Below, piece by piece: positions 25,703 to 34,530 of a stretch of 64,000 nucleotides of DNA. The stretch spans positions 496,001 to 560,000 of the forward strand of contig NZ_JAIWJA010000002.1 in the NCBI RefSeq assembly GCF_020515695.1, written 5' to 3'. How positions within the stretch are numbered: position 1 is the stretch's first letter; every line of letters begins with the position of its first letter. The notes under the pieces are model-generated. The model was not told the origin of the DNA. It did no database searches and worked only from the letters and a program-made list of their open reading frames with translations. Position numbers and translations under genes: made by a program. Source of the DNA: Pseudomonas sp. MWU16-30317. GTDB lineage: Bacteria > Pseudomonadota > Gammaproteobacteria > Pseudomonadales > Pseudomonadaceae.

Positions 25703-26356
25703 TCAGCTCCAGCGATGGATCGGCCAGCCCGCCTGTTCGGCATGGGCCAGCAGCGCCGGGTCAGGGTTTATCACATGGGGATAGGCGACTTCCAGCAGCA
25801 GTGGCAGGTCGTTGCGCGAGTCGGAATAAAAACTCGCCCCCTCCAACGTTTCGCCTTCGTCGTGGAGCCACTGCTTGAGGCGCGTGACCTTGCCTTCGCG
25901 GTAGGTCAGCACGCCTTCAGTCTGGCCGCTGTACACGCCGTGAGTCACTTGCAGTTCGATGCCCAGCACGTCCTCGACACCGATACGTGCGGCGATCGGC
26001 CTGACCAGATGGGTGCCCGAGGCCGAAATGATCAGGATCCGGTCGCCCTTGGCCCGGTGCGCGGCGATGGTGCGCGTGCCTTCGCTGAAGATGATCGGCT
26101 CGATCACGTCCTCGACCCACGGCTCCACGAGATACTCGACCTCTTCAGGCGTTCGCCCGGCCATGGGCTCCAGGGTGAAGGCCATGAACTCTTCCATGGC
26201 CAGTTCGCCACGTGCGTAGGCGTCCATCAGTTCGTCGTTGCGTTGCATGAAGGGCTCGGGATCGACCCAGCCCAGGCGCCCCATCTGCGCGCTCCACAAG
26301 GTGGCGCAGTCGCCATGGATGAGGGTTTCGTCCAGGTCGAAAATCGCTAAGGCCAT
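25703..26356 (-). CDS. HAD-family phosphatase (SerB-like, HAD-IB)
   Basis: A 217-residue haloacid-dehalogenase phosphatase. Motif I is IFDLDETLIHGD near the start. Motif II is LIISASGTH, and motif III is the Lys in REGKVTRLKQWL followed by YSDSRNDLPLL. It resembles phosphoserine phosphatase-like HAD-IB enzymes. It follows the importer operon (26.5-31 kb) in the same direction after a 102-bp gap, so it could be co-expressed with the phosphodiesterase-like enzyme there; this is inference. Confidence 0.87.
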   Translation of the reverse strand: MALAIFDLDETLIHGDCATLWSAQMGRLGWVDPEPFMQRNDELMDAYARGELAMEEFMAFTLEPMAGRTPEEVEYLVEPWVEDVIEPIIFSEGTRTIAAHRAKGDRILIISASGTHLVRPIAARIGVEDVLGIELQVTHGVYSGQTEGVLTYREGKVTRLKQWLHDEGETLEGASFYSDSRNDLPLLLEVAYPHVINPDPALLAHAEQAGWPIHRWS

Positions 26357-26458
26357 TGCCGCAATGCTCCTTTGTCTCAATTCAGTGAGCCGACACCACA
26401 GTGCCGAGTGAGTCCATGTTGCCGCGCACGCGCAGCGCGTCATGCGTCCGCAGGGCCG

Positions 26459-27448
26459 TCAGGCTACCGCACACAGCGCCTCCGGGGCGATAGTCAGGCT
26501 CACACGCTGGCCGTTGGGGTACAGGTCGCTGGCCGAGCGGTTCAGCACGTCAACCAGCAACTCCACGCCACGGGCCTCGACGCGGTAGCGGATGACGTTG
26601 CCCAGCAGGCTATGGCCGCAGATCTCGCCTTCCTGAGCGCCGTCGGCGCTCAAGGCGATGGCTTCCGGGCGGATCGCCAGGCGGGTGTGCACCGGGCGCT
26701 GCAGCAGGCGGCTGGCGGTGTCGGCATCGAGCAGATTGTAATTACCGATGAAACCCGCCGCGAACGCATCCGCTGGCGCGGTGTAGAGGCTCTGGGCATC
26801 ACCGCTCTGGACGATGTTGCCTTTGTTCATCAAGAAAATCCGGTCGGACATCACCAGGGCTTCTTCCTGATCGTGGGTGACGAAAATAGTCGTCAGCCCC
26901 AGCTCTTGCTGGATGGCGCGGATCTGTTCGCGCAGGTGCTTGCGAATCCTCGCGTCCAGCGCTGACAGCGGCTCGTCGAGCAGCAGCAGGCTGGGACGGG
27001 TGACCAGCGATCGAGCCAGGGCAACGCGCTGGTTCTGACCACCAGAGAGCTGGTGGGGGTAGCGGTTGGCGAAGGTGTCGAGCTCGACCAGCTTGAGCAC
27101 CTCAGCCACACGGCGCGTGCTTTCTTCACCCTTGACCTTCTTCATGCGCAGGCCGAAGGCGACGTTCTGCTGCACGGTCATGTTGGGGAACAGCGCGTAG
27201 CTCTGGAACACCATGCCGATATCGCGCTGCTGCGGGCTCAATGGCACCAGATCGCGGCCCTTCAGGAAGATCTTGCCGCTGTCGACAGCAGTCAGGCCGG
27301 CGATGCAGCGCAGCAGGGTGGACTTACCGCAGCCCGAGGGGCCCAGCAGGGTGATGAACTCGCCCTGCTCGATGGTGAAGTTGATGTCCTTGAATACCGG
27401 GGTATCGGTGAACTGCTTTTGCAGGTTCTCGACCTTGACGAAGCTCAT
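26459..27448 (-). CDS. ABC importer ATPase (phosphonate/iron/polyamine type)
   Basis: A 329-residue ATPase of the PotA/FbpC/PhnT class. Walker A GPSGCGKST, signature LSGGQNQR, Walker B LLLDEPLSALD and switch VTHDQEEAL are present. A C-terminal TOBE regulatory domain follows (residues about 240-329). It overlaps the permease gene by ATGA. The other operon members suggest an organic phosphate or phosphonate as substrate. Confidence 0.9.
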   Translation of the reverse strand: MSFVKVENLQKQFTDTPVFKDINFTIEQGEFITLLGPSGCGKSTLLRCIAGLTAVDSGKIFLKGRDLVPLSPQQRDIGMVFQSYALFPNMTVQQNVAFGLRMKKVKGEESTRRVAEVLKLVELDTFANRYPHQLSGGQNQRVALARSLVTRPSLLLLDEPLSALDARIRKHLREQIRAIQQELGLTTIFVTHDQEEALVMSDRIFLMNKGNIVQSGDAQSLYTAPADAFAAGFIGNYNLLDADTASRLLQRPVHTRLAIRPEAIALSADGAQEGEICGHSLLGNVIRYRVEARGVELLVDVLNRSASDLYPNGQRVSLTIAPEALCAVA

Positions 27449-28245
27449 CGGTCTTTGTCCTTGTTCAGAAGGGTGGCCACCCAGGTGAGCACCAGCACGA
27501 AGAAGAAATACGAGATCACCAGCGCGCTGTTGAAGTGCCCGCTGCTGTTGCGCATGTTGTTGAGGTACACCTGCAGGGTTTCGTATTGAGTACCCACCAG
27601 CAGGTTGGCGAACACGAATTCGCCGAACAGAAACGAGAACGACAGCAGCAGGGCGATCATCAGGCCCTTGCGCAAGTTGGGCAGCACCACGAACAGCGCT
27701 GCCTGCCAGGTGCTGGCGCCGAGCAGGTGGGCGGCGTCCATCAGGTCGCGCAGGTTGATGGCCTGCAGGTTGTTGGTGATCGCCCGGTACATGAACGGCA
27801 GCGCCACGGTGAAGTAGCAGCCGATCAGGATCCACGGCGTGCCGGTCATCGCCAGCGGGCCCGAGCCGTAGAGCTGCAGCAAGCCCACCGAGGACACCAC
27901 CGGCGGCACCGCGAACGGCAGCAGGATCAGCACGTTCATCACGCCGTCGAGCTTGGGGAAGTGGTAATGCACCACGAACAGCAGCGGCAGGATCAGCACC
28001 GTGGCGAAGATCAGCGCGCCGACGCAGACGATCAGCGAATGGCCGAAGGCATTCAGGAAGCGCGGATCGGCCCACAGCTGGCGGTACCAGTCGAACGTCA
28101 GGCCGCTAGGCAGCAAGGTCGCCGACCAACTGGTGGCGATGGAATACAAAAAGGTCCCGGCCAACGGCAGCACCAGGATCAAGAACAGCAGCCACACCAC
28201 CACCCGGTGATAGAGGCTGGAAGCGGGGGCTTCAGCGCGCGACAT
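27445..28245 (-). CDS. ABC importer permease
   Basis: A 266-residue permease of the BPD_transp_1 type with six hydrophobic segments. The EAA loop DAAHLLGASTWQAALFVVLP lies near residue 175. Typical of PhnV/PotI/FbpB-like partners. It overlaps the upstream permease gene by 14 bp and the ATPase gene by 4 bp, indicating tight coupling. Confidence 0.9.
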   Translation of the reverse strand: MSRAEAPASSLYHRVVVWLLFLILVLPLAGTFLYSIATSWSATLLPSGLTFDWYRQLWADPRFLNAFGHSLIVCVGALIFATVLILPLLFVVHYHFPKLDGVMNVLILLPFAVPPVVSSVGLLQLYGSGPLAMTGTPWILIGCYFTVALPFMYRAITNNLQAINLRDLMDAAHLLGASTWQAALFVVLPNLRKGLMIALLLSFSFLFGEFVFANLLVGTQYETLQVYLNNMRNSSGHFNSALVISYFFFVLVLTWVATLLNKDKDR

Positions 28246-29071
28246 GGTAGCTCCTGCGCAATATCCATTGGTGGACCACGGTGACCAGGGTCATCATGCC
28301 GACGAGGATGATCGCCAAGGCGCTCGCCAGGTTCGGGTCCAGGGAAATATCGCCGGCCACCATGGCCGCGATACGAATTGGCAGCACGTTGAAATTGCCG
28401 GTGGTCAGCGCATACACCGTGGCGTAGGCGCCCAAGGCGTTGGCCAGCAGGATCACGAAGGTGCCGAGCAGCGCCGGGGTTAGCACCGGCAGGCCGATAT
28501 GGCGCCAGTACTGCCAGTCGCTGGCGCCCAGCAGCGCGGCGGATTCACGCCAGTCTTCGCGCAACGCATCGAAGGCCGGGTACAGCAGCAACACACCCAG
28601 CGGAATCTGGAAGTAGGTGTAGGTGATGATCAGCCCGGTCTTGGAATACAGATTGAAATCGCTGATCAGCCCGCTCTGCTTGAGCAGCATCGTGATGGCG
28701 CCGTTGAACCCCAGCAGGATAATGAACGCGAACGCCAGGGGCACGCCGGCGAAGTTGCTGGTCATGTTGGCGAACGAATTGACGAAATTGCGCAGCCTCG
28801 AATCGACCCGGCCCAGGGAATAGCTGCCGATCAGCGCAATCAGCAGGCCGAACACGCTGGAGTACAGGCTGATCTCCAGGCTGAACTGCATGGCCTGGCG
28901 GTAGAAGCGCGAGGTGAAGGCCTTGGTGAAGTTGTCCAGGCTCCAGCCGCTGTCGATCTGCAGGCTGTGGACGCCCACCCAAACCAGAGGCGCGATCTGG
29001 AAAATGATGAAAAAGAGGGCGAAGGGCAGCAGGCACAACAGCGCCAGCCATTTACCGCGTAGGGCAGTCAC
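28232..29071 (-). CDS. ABC importer permease
   Basis: A 279-residue BPD_transp_1 permease. LLCLLPFALFFIIFQIAPLV forms the first membrane helix. The EAA loop reads RESAALLGASDWQYWRHIGL. The start is the GTG at 29071, which overlaps the stop of the hydrolase gene (GTGA), in preference to upstream in-frame ATGs inside that gene. Confidence 0.88.
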   Translation of the reverse strand: MTALRGKWLALLCLLPFALFFIIFQIAPLVWVGVHSLQIDSGWSLDNFTKAFTSRFYRQAMQFSLEISLYSSVFGLLIALIGSYSLGRVDSRLRNFVNSFANMTSNFAGVPLAFAFIILLGFNGAITMLLKQSGLISDFNLYSKTGLIITYTYFQIPLGVLLLYPAFDALREDWRESAALLGASDWQYWRHIGLPVLTPALLGTFVILLANALGAYATVYALTTGNFNVLPIRIAAMVAGDISLDPNLASALAIILVGMMTLVTVVHQWILRRSYHVAR

Positions 29072-29874
29072 TTGAGCAGCTCCCGGCAATAAGGTTTTTC
29101 GTGCGGCACACCCAGCAGCTGGCAGACGGTGCCGCACAGTTCGGTCTGCTGCGGTTGGGCGGCCGGATCCATGCTGAACGCGCTGCCGAGGACGAACAGT
29201 GGTACTTCACGCTCCTCGGGCAGCAGGCCGTTATGCGAGCGATCGTTGTTCATGCCGTGGTCAGCGGTGATCAACACCTGATAGCCGCTGTCCAGCCAGG
29301 TGCGCAGGTAGTCGGCCAGCAGGATGTCGGCGGTCCGCGCGCTGTTGCGGTACTGCGCGCTGTCGAGGCCGTGCTTATGGCCGGCGTCGTCGATGTTCAT
29401 GGGGTGGATCAATAGCAAATCTGGATCGTGGCGCACGCGCAGGCTTTCGCCATCGGCAAACAGGTGCGAGTCCGGATAGTGGTCGGCGTAATAGAAGTGG
29501 CCATGCTGGATGGGCAGTTCGGGTGCTTCGGTATGGCGATCACGCGCAGCCACGAAGGGCGTGCGGTTGTACAGCTCGCTGACCCAGTGATAGGCCGCCG
29601 CCGCAGTGCGCAATCCGCCCGCGCGAGCATAATGAAAGACACGCTGCTCGACCGACAGGCGCGAGACATTGTTGTGCACGATGCCGCTGTCGATGGGCGG
29701 CACGCCGGTCAGGATGCATTCGTAAAGCGGTCGCGACAGTGCCGGCAATTCACATTGCAGTTTGTAGAGCGCCGCCTTGGCGCTGCCGACATAGGCCTGC
29801 AGATGGCCCATGGCATGCTCGGCCACGCTGTAGTTGAGGCCGTCGAGTACAACCAGAATGACTTTGTGCGGCAT
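29068..29874 (-). CDS. Alkaline-phosphatase-superfamily hydrolase (phosphodiesterase/phosphonate hydrolase-like)
   Basis: A 268-residue protein of the alkaline phosphatase/nucleotide pyrophosphatase fold. Metal-site marks: VVLDGLNYS at residues 8-16, HPMNIDDAGHKHG near 160, and ITADHGMNNDRSHNG near 205. The nucleophile region is ALSRPLYECILTGVPP. No signal peptide, so it acts in the cytoplasm. It sits between the binding-protein gene and the permease genes, so it probably hydrolyses the imported compound (phosphodiester, phosphonoacetate-like or nucleotide). Substrate not known. Confidence 0.8.
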   Translation of the reverse strand: MPHKVILVVLDGLNYSVAEHAMGHLQAYVGSAKAALYKLQCELPALSRPLYECILTGVPPIDSGIVHNNVSRLSVEQRVFHYARAGGLRTAAAAYHWVSELYNRTPFVAARDRHTEAPELPIQHGHFYYADHYPDSHLFADGESLRVRHDPDLLLIHPMNIDDAGHKHGLDSAQYRNSARTADILLADYLRTWLDSGYQVLITADHGMNNDRSHNGLLPEEREVPLFVLGSAFSMDPAAQPQQTELCGTVCQLLGVPHEKPYCRELLK

Positions 29875-29969
29875 GGGGCTGTTCCCGAAAATCGCCCTTG
29901 GCAGGCGTTGATCCTGCGCAAGCCCAGGGCACTACCGGCGCGAGCTTCATGCCCGCACCACCAGGACAG

Positions 29970-29987
29970 AGCCCGCTCGCGCGGGCT
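29970..29987 (-). promoter_or_regulatory. Intercistronic hairpin after the binding-protein gene
   Basis: AGCCCGC-TCGC-GCGGGCT lies in the 125-bp gap after the binding-protein stop. It lacks a T-run; a partial terminator or mRNA stabiliser as at 5247-5273. Confidence 0.55.
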
Positions 29988-29999
29988 CACAGCGGCAGC

Positions 30000-31067
30000 T
30001 TACTGCTGCATCTCGACGATCACTTGCTCGTTCCACTGCTGTGGCAGCGCCTTGGAGCTCTTCTCCCACGCCTCAGGGTTCTTGATCGGCTTGACGTTCT
30101 TGTACTGCTCGTTTGGCAGCAACTTGGCCTTCACGTCGTCCGGCAGGGTGATGTGCTCGGCGCGAATCGGCCGCGCATTGCCGCGCGCCAGGTTGATCTG
30201 GCCGGCATCGCTGAAGATGTACTCGCGGGCCAGCTTGGCGGCATTGGGGTGCTTGGCGTATTTGTTGATGAGGGTGGTGTAGCCGGAAATCACCGAGCCG
30301 TCAGACGGGATCAACACATCGAAGCGCTTGGGGTCGATCTTTTCGCGGTAGCTCAGGCCGTTGAAGTCCCAGACCACACCCACTTCGACCTCGCCTTTTT
30401 CCAGCGTCTGAATGGTCGGGTTGGCCAGCGACAGGCGGCCTTGCTTGGCGAGCTCGGTGAACAATTGCAGGCCAGGAGCCAGGTTGGTTTCGTCTCCGCC
30501 ACGGGCCAGCGCCGCCGAGAGCACGCCGTTGGCGGCTTGGGCTGCCGTGCTGACGTCACCGATGGCGACCTTGTATTTGCCTTTGCTCAGGTCGGCCCAG
30601 CTGTGCGGCTCGTCGCCTTCCTTGACCAACTGCTTGTTGATAATGAAGGCGATGGTGCCGGTGTAAGCCAGCGCCCAGTGACCGTCCTTGTCCTTGGCCC
30701 AGTCAGGCACTTGCGCCCAGGTGCTCGGCTTGTACGGCTGGGTCACACCCTTGGCGGTGGCGATGGGGCCGAAAGCGGCACCGACGTCGCCAATATCGGC
30801 GCTAGCGTTGTCCTTCTCGGCATCGAACTTGGCCACTTCCTGAGCCGAGCTCATGTCGGTGTCGATGTGCTGGAGCCCGAACTTGCTGGCCAGGTCGTCC
30901 CAGGTGCCCTTCCAGTTGGCCCAGTTGTCGGGCATGCCGACACTGTTGACAGCGCCTTCGGCCTTGGCGGCGGCTTCGAGGGCTGCCACGTCGGAGTCAG
31001 CGGCCATGGCGAGGTTGGATAAAGCGATGGTCGAACCCAGCAGTGAGGCGAGGAACAGCTTTTTCAT
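30000..31067 (-). CDS. ABC importer, periplasmic binding protein (AfuA/PhnS/PotD-like)
   Basis: A 355-residue binding protein. The signal peptide ends LAMA-ADSD near residue 23. SWADLSKGKYKVAIGDVS and RPIRAEHITLPDD are typical of the iron/phosphonate/polyamine group. First gene of the operon. A TGG-N6-TCA operator-like site lies 50 bp upstream. The ligand is not certain: an organophosphate or phosphonate fits the phosphatase-like gene and the UTRA regulator next door. Confidence 0.87.
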   Translation of the reverse strand: MKKLFLASLLGSTIALSNLAMAADSDVAALEAAAKAEGAVNSVGMPDNWANWKGTWDDLASKFGLQHIDTDMSSAQEVAKFDAEKDNASADIGDVGAAFGPIATAKGVTQPYKPSTWAQVPDWAKDKDGHWALAYTGTIAFIINKQLVKEGDEPHSWADLSKGKYKVAIGDVSTAAQAANGVLSAALARGGDETNLAPGLQLFTELAKQGRLSLANPTIQTLEKGEVEVGVVWDFNGLSYREKIDPKRFDVLIPSDGSVISGYTTLINKYAKHPNAAKLAREYIFSDAGQINLARGNARPIRAEHITLPDDVKAKLLPNEQYKNVKPIKNPEAWEKSSKALPQQWNEQVIVEMQQ

Positions 31068-31116
31068 CCGAAACTCCTTGAAGGACGTCGTTTTGATACG
31101 ACTGAGACGAAGCGTT

Positions 31117-31128
31117 TGGTCTAGGTCA
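31117..31128. promoter_or_regulatory. PhnF/UTRA-type operator candidate 1
   Basis: TGGTCTAGGTCA, close to the TGG-N6-CCA palindromes bound by PhnF-like UTRA regulators, lies 50 bp before the binding-protein ATG. The 318-bp divergent gap (31068-31385) holds both promoters and no gene. Confidence 0.5.
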
Positions 31129-31360
31129 GCAATACCCGAGCCAATGTAGGCGCTGGCCATGACATTTTTATGTCGGCCGACGTTTTTGACTGCGCGCGGC
31201 CCGCTCCTGGGACTAGCGTAGACCATGATTCACGCCTTGATTTACGTGGTCTGCGTCGAATGTGCAGTGCATGTGTGAGCAGACTTGTCATCTGCCGTTC
31301 ACGGATTGCGCCTAGTCTTCGCAAACGTTGCCGTTTACAGTGATGGCTATATCGACGCAC

Positions 31361-31372
31361 TGGACTAGACCA
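31361..31372. promoter_or_regulatory. PhnF/UTRA-type operator candidate 2
   Basis: TGGACTAGACCA, a near-perfect palindrome related to operator 1, ends 13 bp before the regulator ATG. It would allow autoregulation. Confidence 0.55.
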
Positions 31373-31385
31373 GAAAGGAGCAGCC

Positions 31386-32099
31386 ATGAGCGCGAGTGCA
31401 CCTCGAGCGGTCACCGCCATCTGCCAGGCCTTGCAAGAGCAGATTGAGCACGGCTTGCTCTCATCGGGCTGCAAGCTGCCAGCCGAACGCAAGCTCAGTG
31501 AAGTCTTCGACACCACGCGCATCACCCTGCGCGAGGCGCTGGTGCAGCTGGAGGCGCGCGGGATGATCTATCGCGAGGAGCGCCGCGGGTGGTTCATCTC
31601 GCCACCGCGGCTCGATTACGATCTGGTCGAGCGCAGCCACTTCCATGCGATGGTCCGGGCTCAGGGGCGCGAGCCCTCTACGCAGCTGTTGTCGGCCCAG
31701 CGCGTGCCGGCCCCGGCGATGGTCTGCGACTGCCTGGGCCTTTCGCCGCTATCGAGTGTGGTGCGCATCAGCCGGGCGCGACGCATCGACGGGCGCCTGG
31801 TGCTGTATGTCGAACATCATCTGGATGCGCAGTACTTTCCGGATATCCTCGAGCACGACCTGAGCCTGCCGCTGACCGAACTCTATGCCCGGCACTACGA
31901 CATCGAATACGGCCGCGTGCGTTTCGAGATGGCGCCCACGGCGCTGTATGGCGAGGCTGCGGCCGCACTCAAGGTGTCAGAGGGTAGCCCGGGCTTGCGC
32001 ATCCTGCGCGTCAACGAAGATCGCCAAGGGCGGGTGATCGATTGCGATGTCGAGTACTGGCGTCACGATGCGATTCGGGTGCAGGTCGAAGTGGGGTGA
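31386..32099 (+). CDS. GntR-family regulator with UTRA domain (PhnF-like)
   Basis: A 237-residue regulator. The winged helix spans residues about 5-75 (LPAERKLSEVFDTTRITLRE, GWFISPPRLDY). The UTRA ligand domain covers the rest (VVRISRARRIDGRLVLYVEH, VEYWRHDAIRVQVE). AAAGGAG precedes the ATG. It is divergent from the importer operon and two palindromic sites lie between. UTRA regulators sense small phosphonates, amino sugars, urocanate and similar ligands. Confidence 0.88.
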   Translation: MSASAPRAVTAICQALQEQIEHGLLSSGCKLPAERKLSEVFDTTRITLREALVQLEARGMIYREERRGWFISPPRLDYDLVERSHFHAMVRAQGREPSTQLLSAQRVPAPAMVCDCLGLSPLSSVVRISRARRIDGRLVLYVEHHLDAQYFPDILEHDLSLPLTELYARHYDIEYGRVRFEMAPTALYGEAAAALKVSEGSPGLRILRVNEDRQGRVIDCDVEYWRHDAIRVQVEVG

Positions 32100-32122
32100 A
32101 CTTTGAACCTGCGATGCATTTA

Positions 32123-32212
32123 CCGGCCTCATCGCGAGCAAGCTTTGCTCCCACAGTGTCGGCTGCACCTGAGTGCTACACCTGTGGGCAAGGCTTGCCC
32201 GCGAACAGGCCA
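32123..32212. repeat. REP pair
   Basis: Inverted REP cores: TCATCGCGAGCAAGCTTTGC and GGGCAAGGCTTGCCCGCGAA, between the convergent regulator and channel genes. Confidence 0.85.
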
Positions 32213-32227
32213 GTCGGATCGATACAC

Positions 32228-34402
32228 CTATTGCGCCGGCTGATCGTTGTCCTTCAACGCCTCGCCACTCGCCGCCGTCACCACTTGCACACTCAAACGC
32301 GGGGTCGCCAGGTCCAGGCCGTCCGCATCCAGTTGGCGCTTGAGCGCCAGGTTGAACGCCCGTGACACTTCCCACTGCTTGATCGGCGCGGTCTTGAAGC
32401 GCGCGCGCAAGATCGCCGTGCCGGACTCGAAACTCTCGACGCCCTGAAACTCCAGCGGCGACCAGATATTGCGGCGCTGCAACGGATCGCTGCGCATCTT
32501 CTGCGCCACGTCGCGCATGATCTTGATTGCGTCGTCGATGCCCATGCTGTGCGGCACCGCCACGCGAAAGATCGCGTAGCCGAATTCGCGCGAGTAGTTC
32601 TTGATGCTTTTGATCTCGCTGAACGGGATGGTGTGCACGATGCCGTCGATGTCGCGCAGGCGCACGGTACGAATGGTCAGGCCTTCGACGGTCCCCAGGT
32701 GACCGCCGACGTCGACGTAATCATCGATGGCCAGCGAGTCTTCGATGATGATGAACAGCCCGGTGATCAGGTCCGCCACCAGCGATTGGGCACCGAAGCC
32801 GATCGCCAGACCGATGACGCCGGCGCCGGCCAGCAGCGGCGTGACGTTCATGCCCATGTTGGCCAGGGCGACGATGGCGGCAATGATGAAAATCGCCACG
32901 AACAGCACGTTGCGGATCAGCGGCATCATGGTCTGCGCGCGGGTGTTGGCCAGGCCCTTGCGCGAGCGGGTGAGGGCGACGTGGATGCCGGTGTCGGCCA
33001 GAATCCACACCAGCCAGGCGAGAATCAGGGTGCCGGCCAGGCCGAACAGACGCACGCTGATATCGTGGCCGTCGCCTTCGGAAAAGCGAATGATCGACAA
33101 GCCCCACACCCGCAGCCCGAGCTCGATGAACACCAGCCAGATCACCAGATGCGCGAGGGTGTAGCCAAAGCCTTTCAGGCGTTCGGAGTACAGCGCGTGG
33201 CGCTTGTGGCCTTTGGCCGGGCGCAAAGAGTGGCGGCGCACCAGGCCGTTGATGACCATGCACAGCACCAGCAGCACCGTGCAGATCAGCGCTTGGCGCA
33301 GCGCGGTGCTGGCGTCGCCGGCGGAGAAGAACGTGGCGAACAGCGACACTGCTACCAGCACCAATGCCGGCAGATACCAGTAGGTGCCGAGCACCTCGAT
33401 GGTGTCGGTCAGCGCGCGGCGACTGATGCGTCGTGCCAGGCTCTGGTTGCAGATCAGGTGGGCGATGGGCCGGCGAAAACGCAGGATGAACAGCCCGCTG
33501 GACAGCGCCGCCATGACGTTGGCAAGGGTCGCCGCGCTGTGCGCCAGATGCACCCCCAGGGCGGTGACCAGGCGTGGATCGCTGAAGGCTTCGCCAAAAG
33601 CGGCGAAGCTGCCGATCAGCCACAGCGGACGGAAGGCGCGGTGGCGCAGGATGTCCAGCGCGCGATGCCGATGCGGGCCGTCGAGCAGAGAGAAGGCAAT
33701 GACGCAGATCGCCGAGAAACAGGTGCCGACCACCAGTGCGTAGGCCAGGACCATGGCCAGGCTCTTGCCCAGCGAAGTGGGCAGGGCGTAGCCGACGAAG
33801 ATGGTGATCAGCAGCGCCACCAGCCACGGCCCCAGCTTTCGCAAGGCGAAGCGCAGCAGGTCGACCGTGCGCGGATGGCGTGGCAGTTCGGCACTGAGCC
33901 CGAAGCGTTGGCGGATGCGCTGGCTCAGCCAGATCAGGCTGTAGGCCAGCAGGCTCCAGATGGCGATCACCACCACGAAACCGGCGATGATCGGCGGCCA
34001 TTCGTTCAGTGGCAGGGCCAGGGCCCGCAGCTCTTCGCCGGCCAGGGTAATTTCGTCACCCCAGCGCGAGAATGGGCTTTCGTCGCCGGAAAACTGCTGT
34101 TCGATCTGATGCAGGGTCGTGCCGATCAGGCCCAGCACGCCTTCTTCGGCAGGCGGTTGGGCCTTGAGCGTGCTGTCGCGCAGCTTTTTCAGATCGGCAA
34201 GCAATTGCGTGCGTTGCTGATCGTTTTCCAAGCCCTTGATCACTTCGTCCAGGGACTGGGCCAGGGGTTCAGTGGCCTGGGGTTGGGTTTTCTGCGAGCT
34301 CCCCAGCAGGCTCGGCAGGCCAGCGGCCTGGGCAGGCGGCAGGCATAGCAGGCAGGACAGCAGGAGGAGGGATAGGGTCAGCAGGCGCCGGCATGCAGCC
34401 AT
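32228..34402 (-). CDS. Large MscS-family mechanosensitive channel (YbiO-like)
   Basis: A 724-residue membrane protein. The signal peptide ends PAQA-AGL near residue 26. A periplasmic coiled segment (residues about 35-130) is followed by about ten membrane helices. The MscS core is AGVIGLAIGFGAQSLVADLI, then DDYVDVGGHLGTVEGLTIRT and IPFSEIKSIKNYSRE. It opens on osmotic downshock to release solutes. The ATG at 34402 fits the signal peptide; longer frames run into the REP region. Confidence 0.9.
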   Translation of the reverse strand: MAACRRLLTLSLLLLSCLLCLPPAQAAGLPSLLGSSQKTQPQATEPLAQSLDEVIKGLENDQQRTQLLADLKKLRDSTLKAQPPAEEGVLGLIGTTLHQIEQQFSGDESPFSRWGDEITLAGEELRALALPLNEWPPIIAGFVVVIAIWSLLAYSLIWLSQRIRQRFGLSAELPRHPRTVDLLRFALRKLGPWLVALLITIFVGYALPTSLGKSLAMVLAYALVVGTCFSAICVIAFSLLDGPHRHRALDILRHRAFRPLWLIGSFAAFGEAFSDPRLVTALGVHLAHSAATLANVMAALSSGLFILRFRRPIAHLICNQSLARRISRRALTDTIEVLGTYWYLPALVLVAVSLFATFFSAGDASTALRQALICTVLLVLCMVINGLVRRHSLRPAKGHKRHALYSERLKGFGYTLAHLVIWLVFIELGLRVWGLSIIRFSEGDGHDISVRLFGLAGTLILAWLVWILADTGIHVALTRSRKGLANTRAQTMMPLIRNVLFVAIFIIAAIVALANMGMNVTPLLAGAGVIGLAIGFGAQSLVADLITGLFIIIEDSLAIDDYVDVGGHLGTVEGLTIRTVRLRDIDGIVHTIPFSEIKSIKNYSREFGYAIFRVAVPHSMGIDDAIKIMRDVAQKMRSDPLQRRNIWSPLEFQGVESFESGTAILRARFKTAPIKQWEVSRAFNLALKRQLDADGLDLATPRLSVQVVTAASGEALKDNDQPAQ

Positions 34403-34456
34403 GAAGGTGGTTAACCTGTGTGAGGGGTGGGCAGCGGGTATTTTGTGCTGTCTGTC

Positions 34457-34520
34457 GCGGCCTCTTCGCGGGCAAGCCTTGCTCCTACCGGGTGGGAGCA
34501 AGGCTTGCCCGCGAACGGCC
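34457..34520. repeat. REP pair (near-perfect hairpin)
   Basis: CTTCGCGGGCAAGCCTTGCT and AGCAAGGCTTGCCCGCGAA are separated by only about 10 bp. It lies between two leftward genes. Confidence 0.85.
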
Positions 34521-34530
34521 CCCGTGAGCC

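Noticed and set aside
32549..34348. 599-codon rightward frame opposite the MscS channel
   Set aside because: Dominated by Gln, His, Asp and Gly from the complement of a membrane protein; no domain.
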